This document shows, in pieces, positions 18,058 through 28,521 of a DNA stretch of 64,000 bases. The translations under genes were made by a program, and so were the position numbers. The stretch comes from Salinisphaera orenii subsp. orenii MK-B5 (GTDB lineage Bacteria; Pseudomonadota; Gammaproteobacteria; Nevskiales; Salinisphaeraceae), in contig NZ_AYKH01000012.1 in the NCBI RefSeq assembly GCF_003788635.1, positions 124,001 through 188,000 of the forward strand, written 5' to 3'. Within the stretch, counting starts at the first letter, position 1, and the number at the start of each line of letters is the position of its first letter. Below the pieces are notes generated by a model, which saw nothing but the letters and a program-made list of their open reading frames with translations, did not search any database and was not told the DNA's origin.

Positions 18058-19631
18058 AGCAATTGGCCTGTGAACAATGCCGGCACCAGACGCGCGCCGA
18101 GAGGTGCCAGCACGACCGCGCCGACGTAGCCCACGATGAGCGTACCCGCGCAGACAAGAAACAGAAGTAGACCGGTCTGACGCTGGGCGCGCTGGCCCGT
18201 GCTCCAGGCCATGGAGACGGAGCCGAGCACCGGCAGGCCGGTGGCATCGGTGAGCGACTTGCGGTTGATGAACACCGGGCGGATCTGGCCCATGAAGAAC
18301 GCGAAGGCGATGCCGGCCGCGGTGGCGGCGAACAGCGCCATGGTCAGCAGGATGACGCGCTGGGGGCCGGAGGGCTCTGCGGGCTCTTCCGGCGGATCGA
18401 TCACCCGGAACTCGAGCGGATCGTTGTGCTGACGCACATCGGTCGACAGCCGCGCCGAATACAGGCGGGTCAGCAGCTTCTGATACTGGTCCTGCGTGAC
18501 GTTGTAGTCGCGCGTCAGCTTGGCCAGCTGCGCCTGGGCGTCGGTCATCTCGTCGGCGCCCGAACGCAGCTCCTCCATCTGGGAACGCTGGCGCTCGATC
18601 GACGACTGCAGGGTCTCGATCTCGACATTCGCGGCATCCAGCTGCTGGCTCAGCACACTCGTATTGTCCACGGCCGCCGAGGCGGATATCGCCTGGCCCG
18701 GATTCGCCCGGAGTTCGGCGATCGTGTCCGAGCGACTCTCGCGAAGGCGCTCGATCTCGCGCCGGGCGGAGGCGACATCGGGATGCTGCGGGGTGTACTT
18801 GGTCAGCAGTTGCTCGATCTTGCGCTGCTGTTCCGCGATACGGGCATCGATGCTCTGCACCTGCTGACTCCGCTCCGGGGTCACGGAAGCCGACCCGCCC
18901 CGGCCGCTGAGCTGCTGCTGCAGACTCGACCGGCGTTGGCGTGCCATGGCGAGCTGGTCGTTGAGTTCGTCGATCCGCGCATTCGCACGCTTGACGCGAG
19001 AGACGTAGTCGTCGCTGCCGGGAATCAGCTCGGCGTTGTTCTTCTTGAACTCAGCGAGCTTGCGTTCGCTCTCGGCGAGCCGCTCTTCGTAATTGTCGAC
19101 TTCCTCACTCAGGAAGGCCGTGGCGTTCGCCGAATCCTCGCCGTTGGCGTTATCCGAGACCGCCATATCGGTCATGATGTTGAGCACCTGCTGCACCACG
19201 GCCTGCGCCACCTCGGGATCGCCGCCGGTGTAGGAGATCCGGTAGACGTCCGTGTTGCGGTTGACGCTCGACAGTTGAATGCGCTGATCGAGTTGGTCGA
19301 GCAACGCCTGCTCTTCCTCCGGCGTCGTGGCCTGCAGATCAAGTCCGGTGCGGCGGGCGATATCCCGCAGGTGGGGGCGGCTGAGCACGGTGCCGATAAG
19401 CAGCTCGACCTGGCGCGACACGTCCGGCATGACGGCCATCCCACTCAGCAGGGGCCGAATGGCGGACTTGGTGTCGATGTGCACGCGTGCCTGCGAGCGA
19501 TACTCGTTCGGCATGCTGTAGACATACACCCAGCCGACGATGGCAATCACCCAGGCAATCGCCAGCGCAAGCCAGCGGAAGCGCCAGATATTGCGCAACT
19601 GCTCGAGAACTAGGGAGAAGAGTTCCTGCAT
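18054..19631 (-). CDS. XrtA system polysaccharide chain-length determinant (Wzz/GNVR type)
   Basis: This 525-residue inner-membrane protein has an N-terminal membrane segment at about residues 18-36, a Wzz domain, a long coiled-coil periplasmic region (about 180-400, rich in Gln, Glu, Arg and Ala), and a second membrane segment near 425-450. Two further hydrophobic stretches at the end are typical of the PEP-CTERM-associated version (TIGR03007). It would be the polysaccharide co-polymerase that pairs with the tyrosine kinase encoded next and with the Wza-like export lipoprotein encoded 59 bases upstream. Confidence 0.92.
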   Translation of the reverse strand: MQELFSLVLEQLRNIWRFRWLALAIAWVIAIVGWVYVYSMPNEYRSQARVHIDTKSAIRPLLSGMAVMPDVSRQVELLIGTVLSRPHLRDIARRTGLDLQATTPEEEQALLDQLDQRIQLSSVNRNTDVYRISYTGGDPEVAQAVVQQVLNIMTDMAVSDNANGEDSANATAFLSEEVDNYEERLAESERKLAEFKKNNAELIPGSDDYVSRVKRANARIDELNDQLAMARQRRSSLQQQLSGRGGSASVTPERSQQVQSIDARIAEQQRKIEQLLTKYTPQHPDVASARREIERLRESRSDTIAELRANPGQAISASAAVDNTSVLSQQLDAANVEIETLQSSIERQRSQMEELRSGADEMTDAQAQLAKLTRDYNVTQDQYQKLLTRLYSARLSTDVRQHNDPLEFRVIDPPEEPAEPSGPQRVILLTMALFAATAAGIAFAFFMGQIRPVFINRKSLTDATGLPVLGSVSMAWSTGQRAQRQTGLLLFLVCAGTLIVGYVGAVVLAPLGARLVPALFTGQLL

Positions 19632-19690
19632 GGTGGATCGCTCGTCGGATTCGAATACCGCACGTCACGCGCGGCCCCGCGGTTGCCTTG

Positions 19691-20305
19691 CTAGAAGTAG
19701 GTTCTCGGGATGATGATCACGTCTCCCGGATGAACCGGCACGTTGTTGTCGATCTCGCCGTTGAGCAGCTCCTGGAGATTCACACCGTAGGTGGTCTCGC
19801 CCTCCTCGCCCGTCTCGCGCACGAGTTTCGCTCGATTGCCGGCGGCGAACTGCGTGAGGCCACCGACATTGATCATCACGTCCAGCAGCGTCATGCCTTC
19901 GCGGTAGGGCATCGACTGGGGCCGTGCGGCCTCACCGACCACTCGAACCTGGTCCGCATAGGTGCCGACGAAGTTGGTCACGATCACGGTGACGATCGGA
20001 TTGCGAATATAGGTCGACAGAGATTCCTCGAGATCGTCCGCGAGCGCCTGCGGCGTCTTGCCCGCAGCGGCCATGCTCTCCACCAGCGGGATCGAGATGT
20101 TGCCGTCGGGGCGGACCGGCACCTGCATGGTGAGATCCGGATTGTTGCGCACATAGATCTGAAGGCCGTCCCCAGGCCCGATCCGGTAGCTGCTCTCAAT
20201 CGGCGAATCGCTGGCTGCGGGAGGCGGCGAAGCCGCGCAACCTGCAAGCAGGACGAGCGAGATCAAGCCGGCCAGAAGCGCCGGTATTGGATTATGACGT
20301 TGCAC
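19691..20305 (-). CDS. XrtA/PEP-CTERM system polysaccharide export lipoprotein (Wza-like)
   Basis: The 204-residue product is an outer-membrane export protein with a lipoprotein signal (LVLLAGC, Cys23), a poly-export domain (YRIGPGDGLQIYVRNNPDLT) and an SLBB-type region ending in VHPGDVIIIPRTYF. The start is GTG at 20305, with AAGGGG seven bases upstream; this gives a correct lipoprotein signal, whereas the open frame to 20419 does not. It matches the TIGR03027 type. It is the first gene of the tightly packed 20-kb run, so a promoter is expected in 20306-20498, although none stands out. Confidence 0.92.
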   Translation of the reverse strand: MQRHNPIPALLAGLISLVLLAGCAASPPPAASDSPIESSYRIGPGDGLQIYVRNNPDLTMQVPVRPDGNISIPLVESMAAAGKTPQALADDLEESLSTYIRNPIVTVIVTNFVGTYADQVRVVGEAARPQSMPYREGMTLLDVMINVGGLTQFAAGNRAKLVRETGEEGETTYGVNLQELLNGEIDNNVPVHPGDVIIIPRTYF

Positions 20306-20498
20306 GTGAACACCCCTTGTTATTGATTCGCGTTCGCGGCGGCCCACCCGCCACGCCAGGCTGCGCCAGGGACGCGGCCGATTCTTCGAACACCCGACCG
20401 CGCGAACATGAAACAGCACGGCACTTCCATACGACGAACGGCGTATTGTATCCGTTTTCCATGAACAGCCGCTAAACGGTACCCGCCGCCGTTATCAT

Positions 20499-23315
20499 CT
20501 ACGGCGTCCCCTCACCAACGAGTTCTTCCAGCAGCTGACGCGCTTCGTCCCGTTCATCGAACGCCACTTTTGAATCGCCGAGATCCCGCAGGATCTCGAT
20601 CGCGCGCTCTTCGTCGCCGGCATCGTTACGCTGCGCCAGCGCATAGGCCAGATGATAACGGATGCCGGCGGGCGACTCGGGGGCTTCCGTGGCGGTTTCG
20701 AGCAGTTCGATCCCCTCGGCCAGCTGCCCTGCCTGCACCAGGATCCAGCCCAGCGTATCGGCGACCGCCGGGCTGTCGGGCGCCGCGTCGTGGGCGCGGC
20801 GTGCCACCGAAAGTGCCCGCGAATCGTCCTGCGCCTGATAGATGACGGCCAGGTTGTTCAGCGCGATCGCGTTGTCCGGCCGCGCGTCGAGAACCTGTCG
20901 ATACTGTTCGGCCGCGGCCGCGTCCTCGCCATTCGACTGATACCATTGACCAAGGCGCAGCGCGACCGCGGTATTGTCCGGCTGCCGCTCGCTCCAGTCC
21001 TCGAGCGATCGCTGTGGCGCGTCGATTCCCGCCTGGCGGCGAACCTCGAACAGGCCGATCGCCAGTTCCGCGCTGGGACTCTCCGCAAAGGCGCTTTCGT
21101 AGGCGGCGGCGGCCTCCCGGTTCTGGCCGGCCGCCCGTCGCACATCGCCTTCGAGTATCGACGCCGCCACTGGGTTGCCGTTGTCACGCAGCACCTCGAC
21201 CAGCGGCAACGCATCGTCCGTGCGGCCCTGACTCGCGAGGGTCGCAGCCAGCAGTCGCACCGCCGGCATGAAGTCGGGCGCGTGCTCGCGCAAGGCCTGC
21301 AGGGTATCCACCGCGGCATCGACGCGGCCCGCGCCGAGCTGCGCCTGAGCCAGATCGAACCGATAGGCCGGCTGGCCGTCATCGGCCAGTTCCACGGCCC
21401 GGGCCAAGCTCTCGAGCCCGGCATCGGTCTGCTCGGCCGCCAGCCGAGCCACCCCCTGCACGCGACGCAGATCGGCGTTGTCGGCGTGGGTCTCGACCAG
21501 TTCGTCTGCGAGCGCGACCGCTCGTTCGGGCTCGGCGGCCGCAAGATACGCGTTCGTCAACGCGACCGCGATACGCAGCTCGTCGGGCTTGTCTTCATGC
21601 GCCCCGGTGAGCATCGACACCAACTCTTCGGTACGCCCGGCGGCTGCATAGACCCCGGCCAGATCGAGCGTCAGTTGCACGTCGTCCGGCGAGGCGGCCC
21701 GCAGCGCCTGCAGCCGCTGCGCGGCATCGTCGTAGCGTTCCTGCTGAACGGCCAGCCGAACCTGATCACGGGCGACGCCGGCATCGTCCGGCGCCAGCTC
21801 CTCCGCACGCACCAGGGCCTCGGCCGCCCTGGCGTCCTGACCATCGGCGACGTAGGCGCGTGCGAGCGCCCGGTAGGCGCGCGTGTTCTCCGGGCTCTGC
21901 TCGACCAGCGATTCGGCTTCGGAAACCGCCGCCGCGGTCCGCCCGGCCGCCAGGTCGGTTCCGATGCGCACCAGCGCCAGCCGTGCGCGTTCGTCAGCCG
22001 TTCCGGGCGTGACCCGCTGCATCACTGCGCGCGCGGCCGCATCGTTGCCCTGGCGCGCCAGGGCCGCGGCGAGATCGATCTGAAGCGCCGTATCACTGCC
22101 GCCTTCCGAGATATCCGCGGAACCCGTTTCAGCGTCGAGCCCGGCCATGATTTCGGCCAGTAGCGAGCGCACGCCCGGCGCGTCCTCGTTCTCCTCGTAG
22201 GCGCTGCGGACGCTATCGAGCGCTTTTTGCTCTTCGCCCTGCCGCAAATAGATGTTCGCCCGCATGCGAAGCGCGTCCGTGTTGTCCGGCGTGCGCGCGA
22301 TGACGCGGTCGAGATAGGTCTGCGCGGTCTGCGAATCACCCTGGGCGATCTTGACCGAGGCCATCAGCATCAGACTGCGGACGTTGTTCGGGTCGGCGTT
22401 GAGCACGCGCTGCAGGTGCGAGGCCGCATCGTCGATACGCTCAAAACGCAGATCGATGATGGCCTGCAGATAATTCACATAAGGGTTGTCCGGCGCGGCC
22501 TTGACCAGGCCGGCGACCACCTCCGCGGCGGCCTCCGGCTGATCGGTGCGCAGCTGGCAGTCGGCAAGGAAAGTCCGCAGTTGAAACTGCTGGCCGGCAT
22601 GCAGCGCGCTCGGGCCACTCTGGTCAAGCGCCTTCTTGAAGCCGTCGATGGCGCGCTCACACTGGTTTTCGCTGTAGTCCAGCCGTGCCAGAGCGGCCCG
22701 TGCGGGCGCGTAGTCCGGCTGCGCCTCGACGGCGCGCTCGAGCAGGCTGCGGGCTCGATCATCATTACCCGCGGCCGAGGCGAGTTCAGCCTGGCCGATG
22801 AGCGCCGGCGCATGGCCGGAATCGATTTCGAGCGCCCGAGCGTAGGCGGCGCCGGCCTCATCACTGCGTTCCAGACGAGAGAGCGCGTTGCCCTCGACCA
22901 CGAGCGCCCGGAGGCGTTCATCGTCTTCGTCCGGCGAAAACGACTCGAGCACCTCCAGTGCCTGCGCGTCCTCGCCGCTGCCCAGATGAGCCTGCGCGAG
23001 GGCGAGCGCGAACGTATCCAGCGGCTCACCGCTTTCTCGCGCGCGCTCGAACTGGTGCACCGCGTCCTCGTAGCGGCCCTGGGCCAGCGAGGCGCGACCG
23101 AGCATGCGCCATGCTCTACCGTTATCACGGTTGTCCTGTAGCACCTGCTTGAGCCGGACTTCGGCCTCGCGATACTCGCCGCCGGCGAGATTCTGCTCGG
23201 CACGGTCGATACGCTCACCCGTCGTCGTGCCGGGACCGCAGGCGGTAACCGACAGGCCCAACAGGCCTGCTGCAATGGTCGCCGCAACGCGGCGTCTGGA
23301 CGCATGCTGTTTCAT
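20499..23315 (-). CDS. prsT: PEP-CTERM system TPR-repeat lipoprotein PrsT
   Basis: The 938-residue lipoprotein has a signal peptide with lipobox SVTAC (Cys26) followed by roughly 25 tetratricopeptide repeats filling the rest of the protein. Length and layout match the PrsT family (TIGR02917), encoded beside prsK and prsR in XrtA loci. TPR superhelices bind proteins; PrsT is likely a periplasmic scaffold for polymer export or PEP-CTERM sorting, but its partner is unknown. It ends 193 bases before the export lipoprotein gene and begins 50 bases after the prsR stop. Confidence 0.93.
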   Translation of the reverse strand: MKQHASRRRVAATIAAGLLGLSVTACGPGTTTGERIDRAEQNLAGGEYREAEVRLKQVLQDNRDNGRAWRMLGRASLAQGRYEDAVHQFERARESGEPLDTFALALAQAHLGSGEDAQALEVLESFSPDEDDERLRALVVEGNALSRLERSDEAGAAYARALEIDSGHAPALIGQAELASAAGNDDRARSLLERAVEAQPDYAPARAALARLDYSENQCERAIDGFKKALDQSGPSALHAGQQFQLRTFLADCQLRTDQPEAAAEVVAGLVKAAPDNPYVNYLQAIIDLRFERIDDAASHLQRVLNADPNNVRSLMLMASVKIAQGDSQTAQTYLDRVIARTPDNTDALRMRANIYLRQGEEQKALDSVRSAYEENEDAPGVRSLLAEIMAGLDAETGSADISEGGSDTALQIDLAAALARQGNDAAARAVMQRVTPGTADERARLALVRIGTDLAAGRTAAAVSEAESLVEQSPENTRAYRALARAYVADGQDARAAEALVRAEELAPDDAGVARDQVRLAVQQERYDDAAQRLQALRAASPDDVQLTLDLAGVYAAAGRTEELVSMLTGAHEDKPDELRIAVALTNAYLAAAEPERAVALADELVETHADNADLRRVQGVARLAAEQTDAGLESLARAVELADDGQPAYRFDLAQAQLGAGRVDAAVDTLQALREHAPDFMPAVRLLAATLASQGRTDDALPLVEVLRDNGNPVAASILEGDVRRAAGQNREAAAAYESAFAESPSAELAIGLFEVRRQAGIDAPQRSLEDWSERQPDNTAVALRLGQWYQSNGEDAAAAEQYRQVLDARPDNAIALNNLAVIYQAQDDSRALSVARRAHDAAPDSPAVADTLGWILVQAGQLAEGIELLETATEAPESPAGIRYHLAYALAQRNDAGDEERAIEILRDLGDSKVAFDERDEARQLLEELVGEGTP

Positions 23316-23365
23316 TGTCGTTATTCGGCCCCCTCGGCCATGTCCGTGGTGTCCACCGTGTCGTC

Positions 23366-24733
23366 CTAGGCCGAATCCGGCGCCATATGGTGTTTTCGCA
23401 TCAGGTCGTAGATGGCCGGACGCGACACGCCTAGCAGGCGCGCTGCCTGAGAGACGTTGCCGTCCGCCGCTTTGAGACTCTTTTCGAGCGCACCGCGTTC
23501 CGCGTCATCGCGGACTTTTCGCAGGTTCAGCTCGAGCTGTTCCCCGCCGTCTTCGGCGGGAACCAGACCGAGATCCTCAGGTGTGAGTAGTTTGCCATCC
23601 GCCATGATGACCGCCCGGTTAACACGGTGCTCCAGTTCGCGGACATTGCCGGGCCAGTCGTGGGCCTCGATCGCGGCCAGAGTCTCGGGGGCGAGCCCCC
23701 GAAGGCCACTTTGATGCTCGGTCACCGCGCGTTCGAAAAAGACCTTGGCCATCGCGGTGGCGTCGCCCGGACGCTCGCGCAGCGAGGGGATGAGAATCGT
23801 GATTTCGGCGATTCGGTAATAGAGATCCTCACGGAAATCGCCGGCATCGATCAGCTCCCGCAGATTCCGATGGGTGGCGCATATGACGCGCACGTCGACC
23901 GGAATCTCCTGGCGCCCGCCGACGCGCTCGATCACCCGCTCCTGGAGAAAACGCAGGAGCTTGGCCTGGAGCTGTCCGGGCATGTCACCGATCTCGTCGA
24001 GGAAGAGCGTGCCGCCCTCGGCGAGTTCGATCTTGCCCGGCGTCTGGCGATTGGCGCCGGTGAAGGCCCCCTTCTCGTAGCCGAACAGCTCGCTTTCGAG
24101 CAGCTGCTCGGGGATTGCGGCGCAGTTGATCGCCACGAAGCGCGCTTCGGCGCGACTGCTCAGACCGTGGAGCGCTCGCGCCATGACCTCCTTGCCGGAA
24201 CCGGTGTCGCCCAACAGCAGCGTGGTCGCGTTCGTGGGGGCGACCTTCTCGATCTGGCGGACCACGCGAAGCATCGGTTCGCTGGTCGCGATGACCCCCT
24301 CGAGGGGGCGCGCGATGTCCTGTCGCAGGGCGCGGTTCTGCGCCTCGAGACGCCAGATGTGAAACGCGCGATCGATGATCAGGCCGAGAATCTCGGTGTC
24401 GACCGGTTTCTGATAGAAATCGTAGGCGCCCATGCCGATGGCGCGGAGGGCATTGTCTTCGTCGCCGTTCCCGGTGACCACGATGACTTTCGTGCCCGGC
24501 GCCAGCCGCTGGATCTCGGCCAGCGCGTTCATGCCCTCGCCGACGCCGTCGGCCTCCGGCGGCAGGCCAAGGTCGAGCAGCACCACCTGCGGTTCGTTGC
24601 GGCGCAGGTGCGTGATGGCGCCCTCCCTGTCCTCGGCAAAAAGCAGCTCGTAGCGGTCGAACGACCAGCGGAGCTGGCGTGCCAGCCCCGGATCGTCCTC
24701 CACGACGAGCAGACGCTCGGTTTGAGTCTTCAT
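23366..24733 (-). CDS. prsR: PEP-CTERM system sigma-54 response regulator PrsR
   Basis: The 455-residue protein has three parts: a receiver domain with phosphoacceptor Asp54 (VVLLDLGLPP), a sigma-54 AAA+ domain with Walker A GDTGSGKE (175-182) and the GAFTGA loop (222-227) that contacts RpoN, and a Fis-type helix-turn-helix at about 415-448 (NVSQAARLLGVSRPAIYDLM). It matches TIGR02915. It overlaps prsK by four bases. It should activate -24/-12 promoters; such elements are seen upstream of all three PEP-CTERM genes in this window, making them its likely targets. Confidence 0.96.
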   Translation of the reverse strand: MKTQTERLLVVEDDPGLARQLRWSFDRYELLFAEDREGAITHLRRNEPQVVLLDLGLPPEADGVGEGMNALAEIQRLAPGTKVIVVTGNGDEDNALRAIGMGAYDFYQKPVDTEILGLIIDRAFHIWRLEAQNRALRQDIARPLEGVIATSEPMLRVVRQIEKVAPTNATTLLLGDTGSGKEVMARALHGLSSRAEARFVAINCAAIPEQLLESELFGYEKGAFTGANRQTPGKIELAEGGTLFLDEIGDMPGQLQAKLLRFLQERVIERVGGRQEIPVDVRVICATHRNLRELIDAGDFREDLYYRIAEITILIPSLRERPGDATAMAKVFFERAVTEHQSGLRGLAPETLAAIEAHDWPGNVRELEHRVNRAVIMADGKLLTPEDLGLVPAEDGGEQLELNLRKVRDDAERGALEKSLKAADGNVSQAARLLGVSRPAIYDLMRKHHMAPDSA

Positions 24734-26853
24734 GACTGTTGCGGTCCCCCCGTATCCCCGTTCAACTCGCCGTTCCGTCCATGCTCCGATTCCGCCGCCG
24801 GTAGACGCAGTGTAAACACCGTGCCGACGCCCGGCGTACTGTCGACGGTGACATCGCCGCCCGCTCCCCGCGCGAAGTCGCGGGCCTGATACGCGCCGAT
24901 CCCCATTCCCCGCGCCGACTTAGTGCTGAAGAACGGTTTGAACAGAGAATCACGAATGAACGCGGGCGTCATTCCCTCGCCGTTGTCACTGACAGCGATC
25001 GCCACCGTTCCGGCCTCGACGGTCGCGCGTATGCCCACCCAGCCGTCACGCCCCGTCGCATCCTGCGCGTTCTTGATGACGTGCCGCAGCACCATGGCAA
25101 AGCGTTCGCGATCGGCGATCATGATCGCGTCGCAGCCGTCGTCCTGACGCTCGGGCACCGGCGACGTCCCGGCGAGGTTGTCCAGGACCTCCGTCACCAG
25201 CGCGTCGATGGCCACGCGTCCGCCCTGGCGCGGTCCGGCGGAGACGCGCTCGAGCTGGCGCAGAACCTCCTGCATCCGCGCAACGGAGTTCTCAACCGTG
25301 AGAATCATGTCGTCGACGAAGGCGGGATTGTGCTTGTGGCGTTCCGCGTTCTGGAGAATCAGGGACTGCTGGCCCGCGATGTTCTTCAGATCGTGCATGA
25401 GAAACGCCGTGAGCTGATTGAACGCCTCGAACTGACGGGCCTGGGTCAATGCCTGATTGCTCTCCTGCTGATCCAGGAACACGCCGACCTGGCGTCCGAG
25501 CGTCTTGAGCAGATCCAGCTCCTCCCAGCCCAGACGATACTGCGCGCGTGGCTCGGCCAGCACCATGAATCCGAGCAGGCGCTCTTCGGCGAACAACGGC
25601 AGCAGCAGTCGTGCCCGCGGCAACTCCCGGAACGCGCGCGTCAGAGCCAGCGCCGACGCGGCCGCGGAAACGTTGCCCGATTCCCGAAAATCGACGATCC
25701 AGCCGTTTTCATGCAGGAAGGTCGCGAGTTCTGAATCCACCGGGAGCTCGATCTCCGTCGCCTTGAGCAGGTTCCACTCCGCGACGACCACGAACTGGTC
25801 ATCGCGATCGAGCCAGAGCGCACCGGCCGGACTGTCGAGCAGCTGGGCGACGGCGCGGATGGCCCGTCCGTAGGGGTCCACGCCCGCCTCCTGATGACTG
25901 AGGCGACGGGTAAGAGCGAGCCACTCCTCGCGATAATCGTACTTGTAGCTGAACAGATGCTTGTTGATGAACACGCGCATATGCGCGCGGATCTGGGCCG
26001 AAGCGAGCAGCACGAACAGGCCGATCGTGGTGGCGGCGAGGAAGAAGACCGCGGCCACCGAGCCCCAGCTGCCGCCGAATCGACGGATGTAATAGCTGCC
26101 GAGCGCGACGATCACGAGATAGACACCGACCGCGAGCACCGTGCCCGAGCGAAAGACCGCCTGGTGCGACATGCCCACGCGAGCCGACCAGCTCGCATGG
26201 CGCATCGCCGCGATCGCGATCATGGGCGCGGCGAGCGCGTTGACCGCACCGCGCGCGTCCCAGACGTTGATATCGATATGCGCATAGACCAGCGCGAACG
26301 AATACATCAGAAAGTCGTAGACGAACAAGGTCATGAGCGCCAGACACAGATACTTGATGGCCCAGCGCCGATCCGTGCCGCCGACGCGCCAGGTCTGCTC
26401 CACGAGCACCAGCGCCCAGAAACTCGTGAGCGTGGCACCGACGGCAAAGAGGAAGCTGTGGCCGGACATCGGCGAGCCCACGACACTCGTCGAGGCAAGG
26501 CGCCAGGCGAGGTAGACCAGCAGAAGCAGGGGTAACCCGAGCGCGACACCAATCAGCAGCGGCCGCGTCGCCCGCCCCGGAAAGCTCGGCAGCAGCGAAG
26601 AGGCCAGCACCAGCCACATGCCGTTGCGGGTCGTCTCCGCCAGATCGAGCACCGGCCCGCCGGCACCGATGAGCGGCGCCGCGGCGAGCAGGCCGAGCCA
26701 CAGTGTGTTGACGCCGCAGGCCGCCGCCAGCGGCCGCACGGCCGAATGATGCGGCTCGATAAGCACCAGAAACAGCGTGAGCAGGGCGAAGGCAACGGCC
26801 CCGATACCGTTGGATACCACCCACAGCTCGATCGAGGTCAGCTCGGGAAACAC
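24730..26853 (-). CDS. prsK: PEP-CTERM system histidine kinase PrsK
   Basis: This 707-residue membrane sensor has an N-terminal region with about eight membrane segments (10-290), a GAF-like domain (about 325-465), a HisKA-type region with His487 (LMHDLKN) and an ATPase domain with DNGEGM and a GMGIGAY G2 box. It matches TIGR02916. The start is GTG at 26853, as no ATG fits the first membrane segment. The stop overlaps prsR (ATGA), as expected for a two-component pair. The signal sensed is unknown; the polytopic sensor suggests an envelope or lipid cue. Confidence 0.95.
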   Translation of the reverse strand: MFPELTSIELWVVSNGIGAVAFALLTLFLVLIEPHHSAVRPLAAACGVNTLWLGLLAAAPLIGAGGPVLDLAETTRNGMWLVLASSLLPSFPGRATRPLLIGVALGLPLLLLVYLAWRLASTSVVGSPMSGHSFLFAVGATLTSFWALVLVEQTWRVGGTDRRWAIKYLCLALMTLFVYDFLMYSFALVYAHIDINVWDARGAVNALAAPMIAIAAMRHASWSARVGMSHQAVFRSGTVLAVGVYLVIVALGSYYIRRFGGSWGSVAAVFFLAATTIGLFVLLASAQIRAHMRVFINKHLFSYKYDYREEWLALTRRLSHQEAGVDPYGRAIRAVAQLLDSPAGALWLDRDDQFVVVAEWNLLKATEIELPVDSELATFLHENGWIVDFRESGNVSAAASALALTRAFRELPRARLLLPLFAEERLLGFMVLAEPRAQYRLGWEELDLLKTLGRQVGVFLDQQESNQALTQARQFEAFNQLTAFLMHDLKNIAGQQSLILQNAERHKHNPAFVDDMILTVENSVARMQEVLRQLERVSAGPRQGGRVAIDALVTEVLDNLAGTSPVPERQDDGCDAIMIADRERFAMVLRHVIKNAQDATGRDGWVGIRATVEAGTVAIAVSDNGEGMTPAFIRDSLFKPFFSTKSARGMGIGAYQARDFARGAGGDVTVDSTPGVGTVFTLRLPAAESEHGRNGELNGDTGGPQQS

Positions 26854-26889
26854 GGATGTAGGCAGCGCGATCGGGGCCGCCGGCGGACG

Positions 26890-28296
26890 CTAGCGTCCGC
26901 CCTTGCGGAAAAGCACGACTTCGACCGTGTTCATCAGGATGAGCAGGTCGAGGAAGAAGCTGCGATTCTTGACGTAGTAGAGATCGTGCTGGAGCTTGCC
27001 GTTGGCATCCTCTTCCGAGGCGCCGTAGGGATAACCGAGCTGCGCCCACCCGGTAATGCCCGGTTTGACGCATTCGCGCACTCGATAGTAAGGCAGCGTA
27101 TCGGCCAGCTGATCGACGAACTCGGGGCGCTCCGGCCGCGGGCCCACCAGGCTCATGTCGCCCTTGAAGACGTTCCACAGCTGCGGCAGTTCGTCGAGCC
27201 GATATTTGCGAATGTAGAAGCCGACGCGCGTCACCCGCGGGTCGTCGACGCTGGCCCATTGGGCCACGCCAGGCGTCTCGGCATCGGTGCGCATGCTCCG
27301 GAATTTGTATATCCAGTAGATCCCGCCGTTCAGGCCGACGCGTCGTTGCCGAAACAACACGGGCTGGCGCAGCCCGTCCTCGACGAGAATCGCGATTGCG
27401 GTAGCGAGCATGATCGGCCAGACGATCGCGAGCAGCACCGAGGCGACGGCCAGATCGAGCAGACGCTTGACCGCATCCTGCGCGAAACTGCGCCGGAAAC
27501 CGTGCGAGAAGATGATCCAGCTCGGCTGCAGCAGCTCGGTCTTCACCTTGCCGGTCTGGCGCTCGTAAAACGTCAGCGTGTCGACAATATTGACGCCGGC
27601 GATACGGCAGTCGATGAGATCGTCCGACGGAAACTGGTGCCGACGATCGTCCATGGTCACCACGATCTCGTCGATGCGGTGACGCCGCGCGTACTCGGCA
27701 AGCGAACAGTCAGCATGCAGGACCAGCTGCGAATCCACCTGCGGCGTCTCCCCCGGTGCGAGGATACAGCCCACGAGATTGAACAATGAATGATCGCTGC
27801 GACGCCGCATGTAGGCCAGCGTCTCGGCCGCATTGTGTCCGGCGCCGTAGAACAGCACGCGCCACGGCGCGGAGCGCTGGTCGATCAACGCATAAAAGCC
27901 CAGCTGAACGATGCTCAAACCAATCAGCGACAGCACGAGCGCCATGAACAGGATGCCCCGCCCGAGAAACAGACCCGGGAGGACGTAGAACGCAAATGCG
28001 GCGACCAGCGAGGCCATGACCATGGCCGCCACGACCCGCACCAGAACCGGCACATGGCGATTCTGACGCTGCGGACGGTACACGCCCATCGCACTCAGGC
28101 AGGCCACCACCACGACCGCGAAGAACACGGCACGCCACATCAACACCGCGTAGTCGCGCATCATCGCCGCGTCGTCTCCGACGTAGCGGATCTCCGTAGC
28201 CGCATACACGGAGGCCGCGGCCAGCGCGAAATGCACGATACCGAGAATGACGAACTTGATGTGGATGTGGTGATTGAATATACGTAGCGTATTCAT
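26890..28296 (-). CDS. XrtA system polyprenyl-phosphate sugar-1-phosphate transferase
   Basis: The 468-residue product has four N-terminal membrane segments, a CoA-binding-like middle domain, a fifth membrane segment and a bacterial sugar transferase domain (KFRSMRTDAE, DELPQLWNVFKGDMSLVGPRPE). This is the initiating phosphoglycosyl transferase that loads the first sugar on undecaprenyl phosphate (TIGR03013 type, EpsB-like). ATG 28296 gives the normal N-terminus; the frame continues upstream to 28386 without family similarity. It lies 36 bases before prsK. About 225 bases upstream hold no gene and may carry its promoter. Confidence 0.93.
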   Translation of the reverse strand: MNTLRIFNHHIHIKFVILGIVHFALAAASVYAATEIRYVGDDAAMMRDYAVLMWRAVFFAVVVVACLSAMGVYRPQRQNRHVPVLVRVVAAMVMASLVAAFAFYVLPGLFLGRGILFMALVLSLIGLSIVQLGFYALIDQRSAPWRVLFYGAGHNAAETLAYMRRRSDHSLFNLVGCILAPGETPQVDSQLVLHADCSLAEYARRHRIDEIVVTMDDRRHQFPSDDLIDCRIAGVNIVDTLTFYERQTGKVKTELLQPSWIIFSHGFRRSFAQDAVKRLLDLAVASVLLAIVWPIMLATAIAILVEDGLRQPVLFRQRRVGLNGGIYWIYKFRSMRTDAETPGVAQWASVDDPRVTRVGFYIRKYRLDELPQLWNVFKGDMSLVGPRPERPEFVDQLADTLPYYRVRECVKPGITGWAQLGYPYGASEEDANGKLQHDLYYVKNRSFFLDLLILMNTVEVVLFRKGGR

Positions 28297-28521
28297 TCGG
28301 TGCCGCAGCCGGGAATGCATGTCTTGGCGAGATGCGGCGTGTGGCGCTCCACCCCACGTATCACCACATCGGCTGATCTCGCGCATCCATTAGGGCCACC
28401 GGCCAACTCGCCAGGGTCCGCATGCTGACAAGCCGGCCGCCCCAGGGCCACGCACGAGTAACAACGCGGGCATTTATACCATCGAATGCATGGCTGTGCG
28501 CAGGCTGTAAGAGTTTTCGAC

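Noticed and set aside
28297-28521. Sigma-54 element before the sugar transferase gene
   Set aside because: GC-N10-CC matches occur on the plus strand, but the flanking bases do not fit TGGCAC or TTGC and they look like chance in GC-rich DNA.
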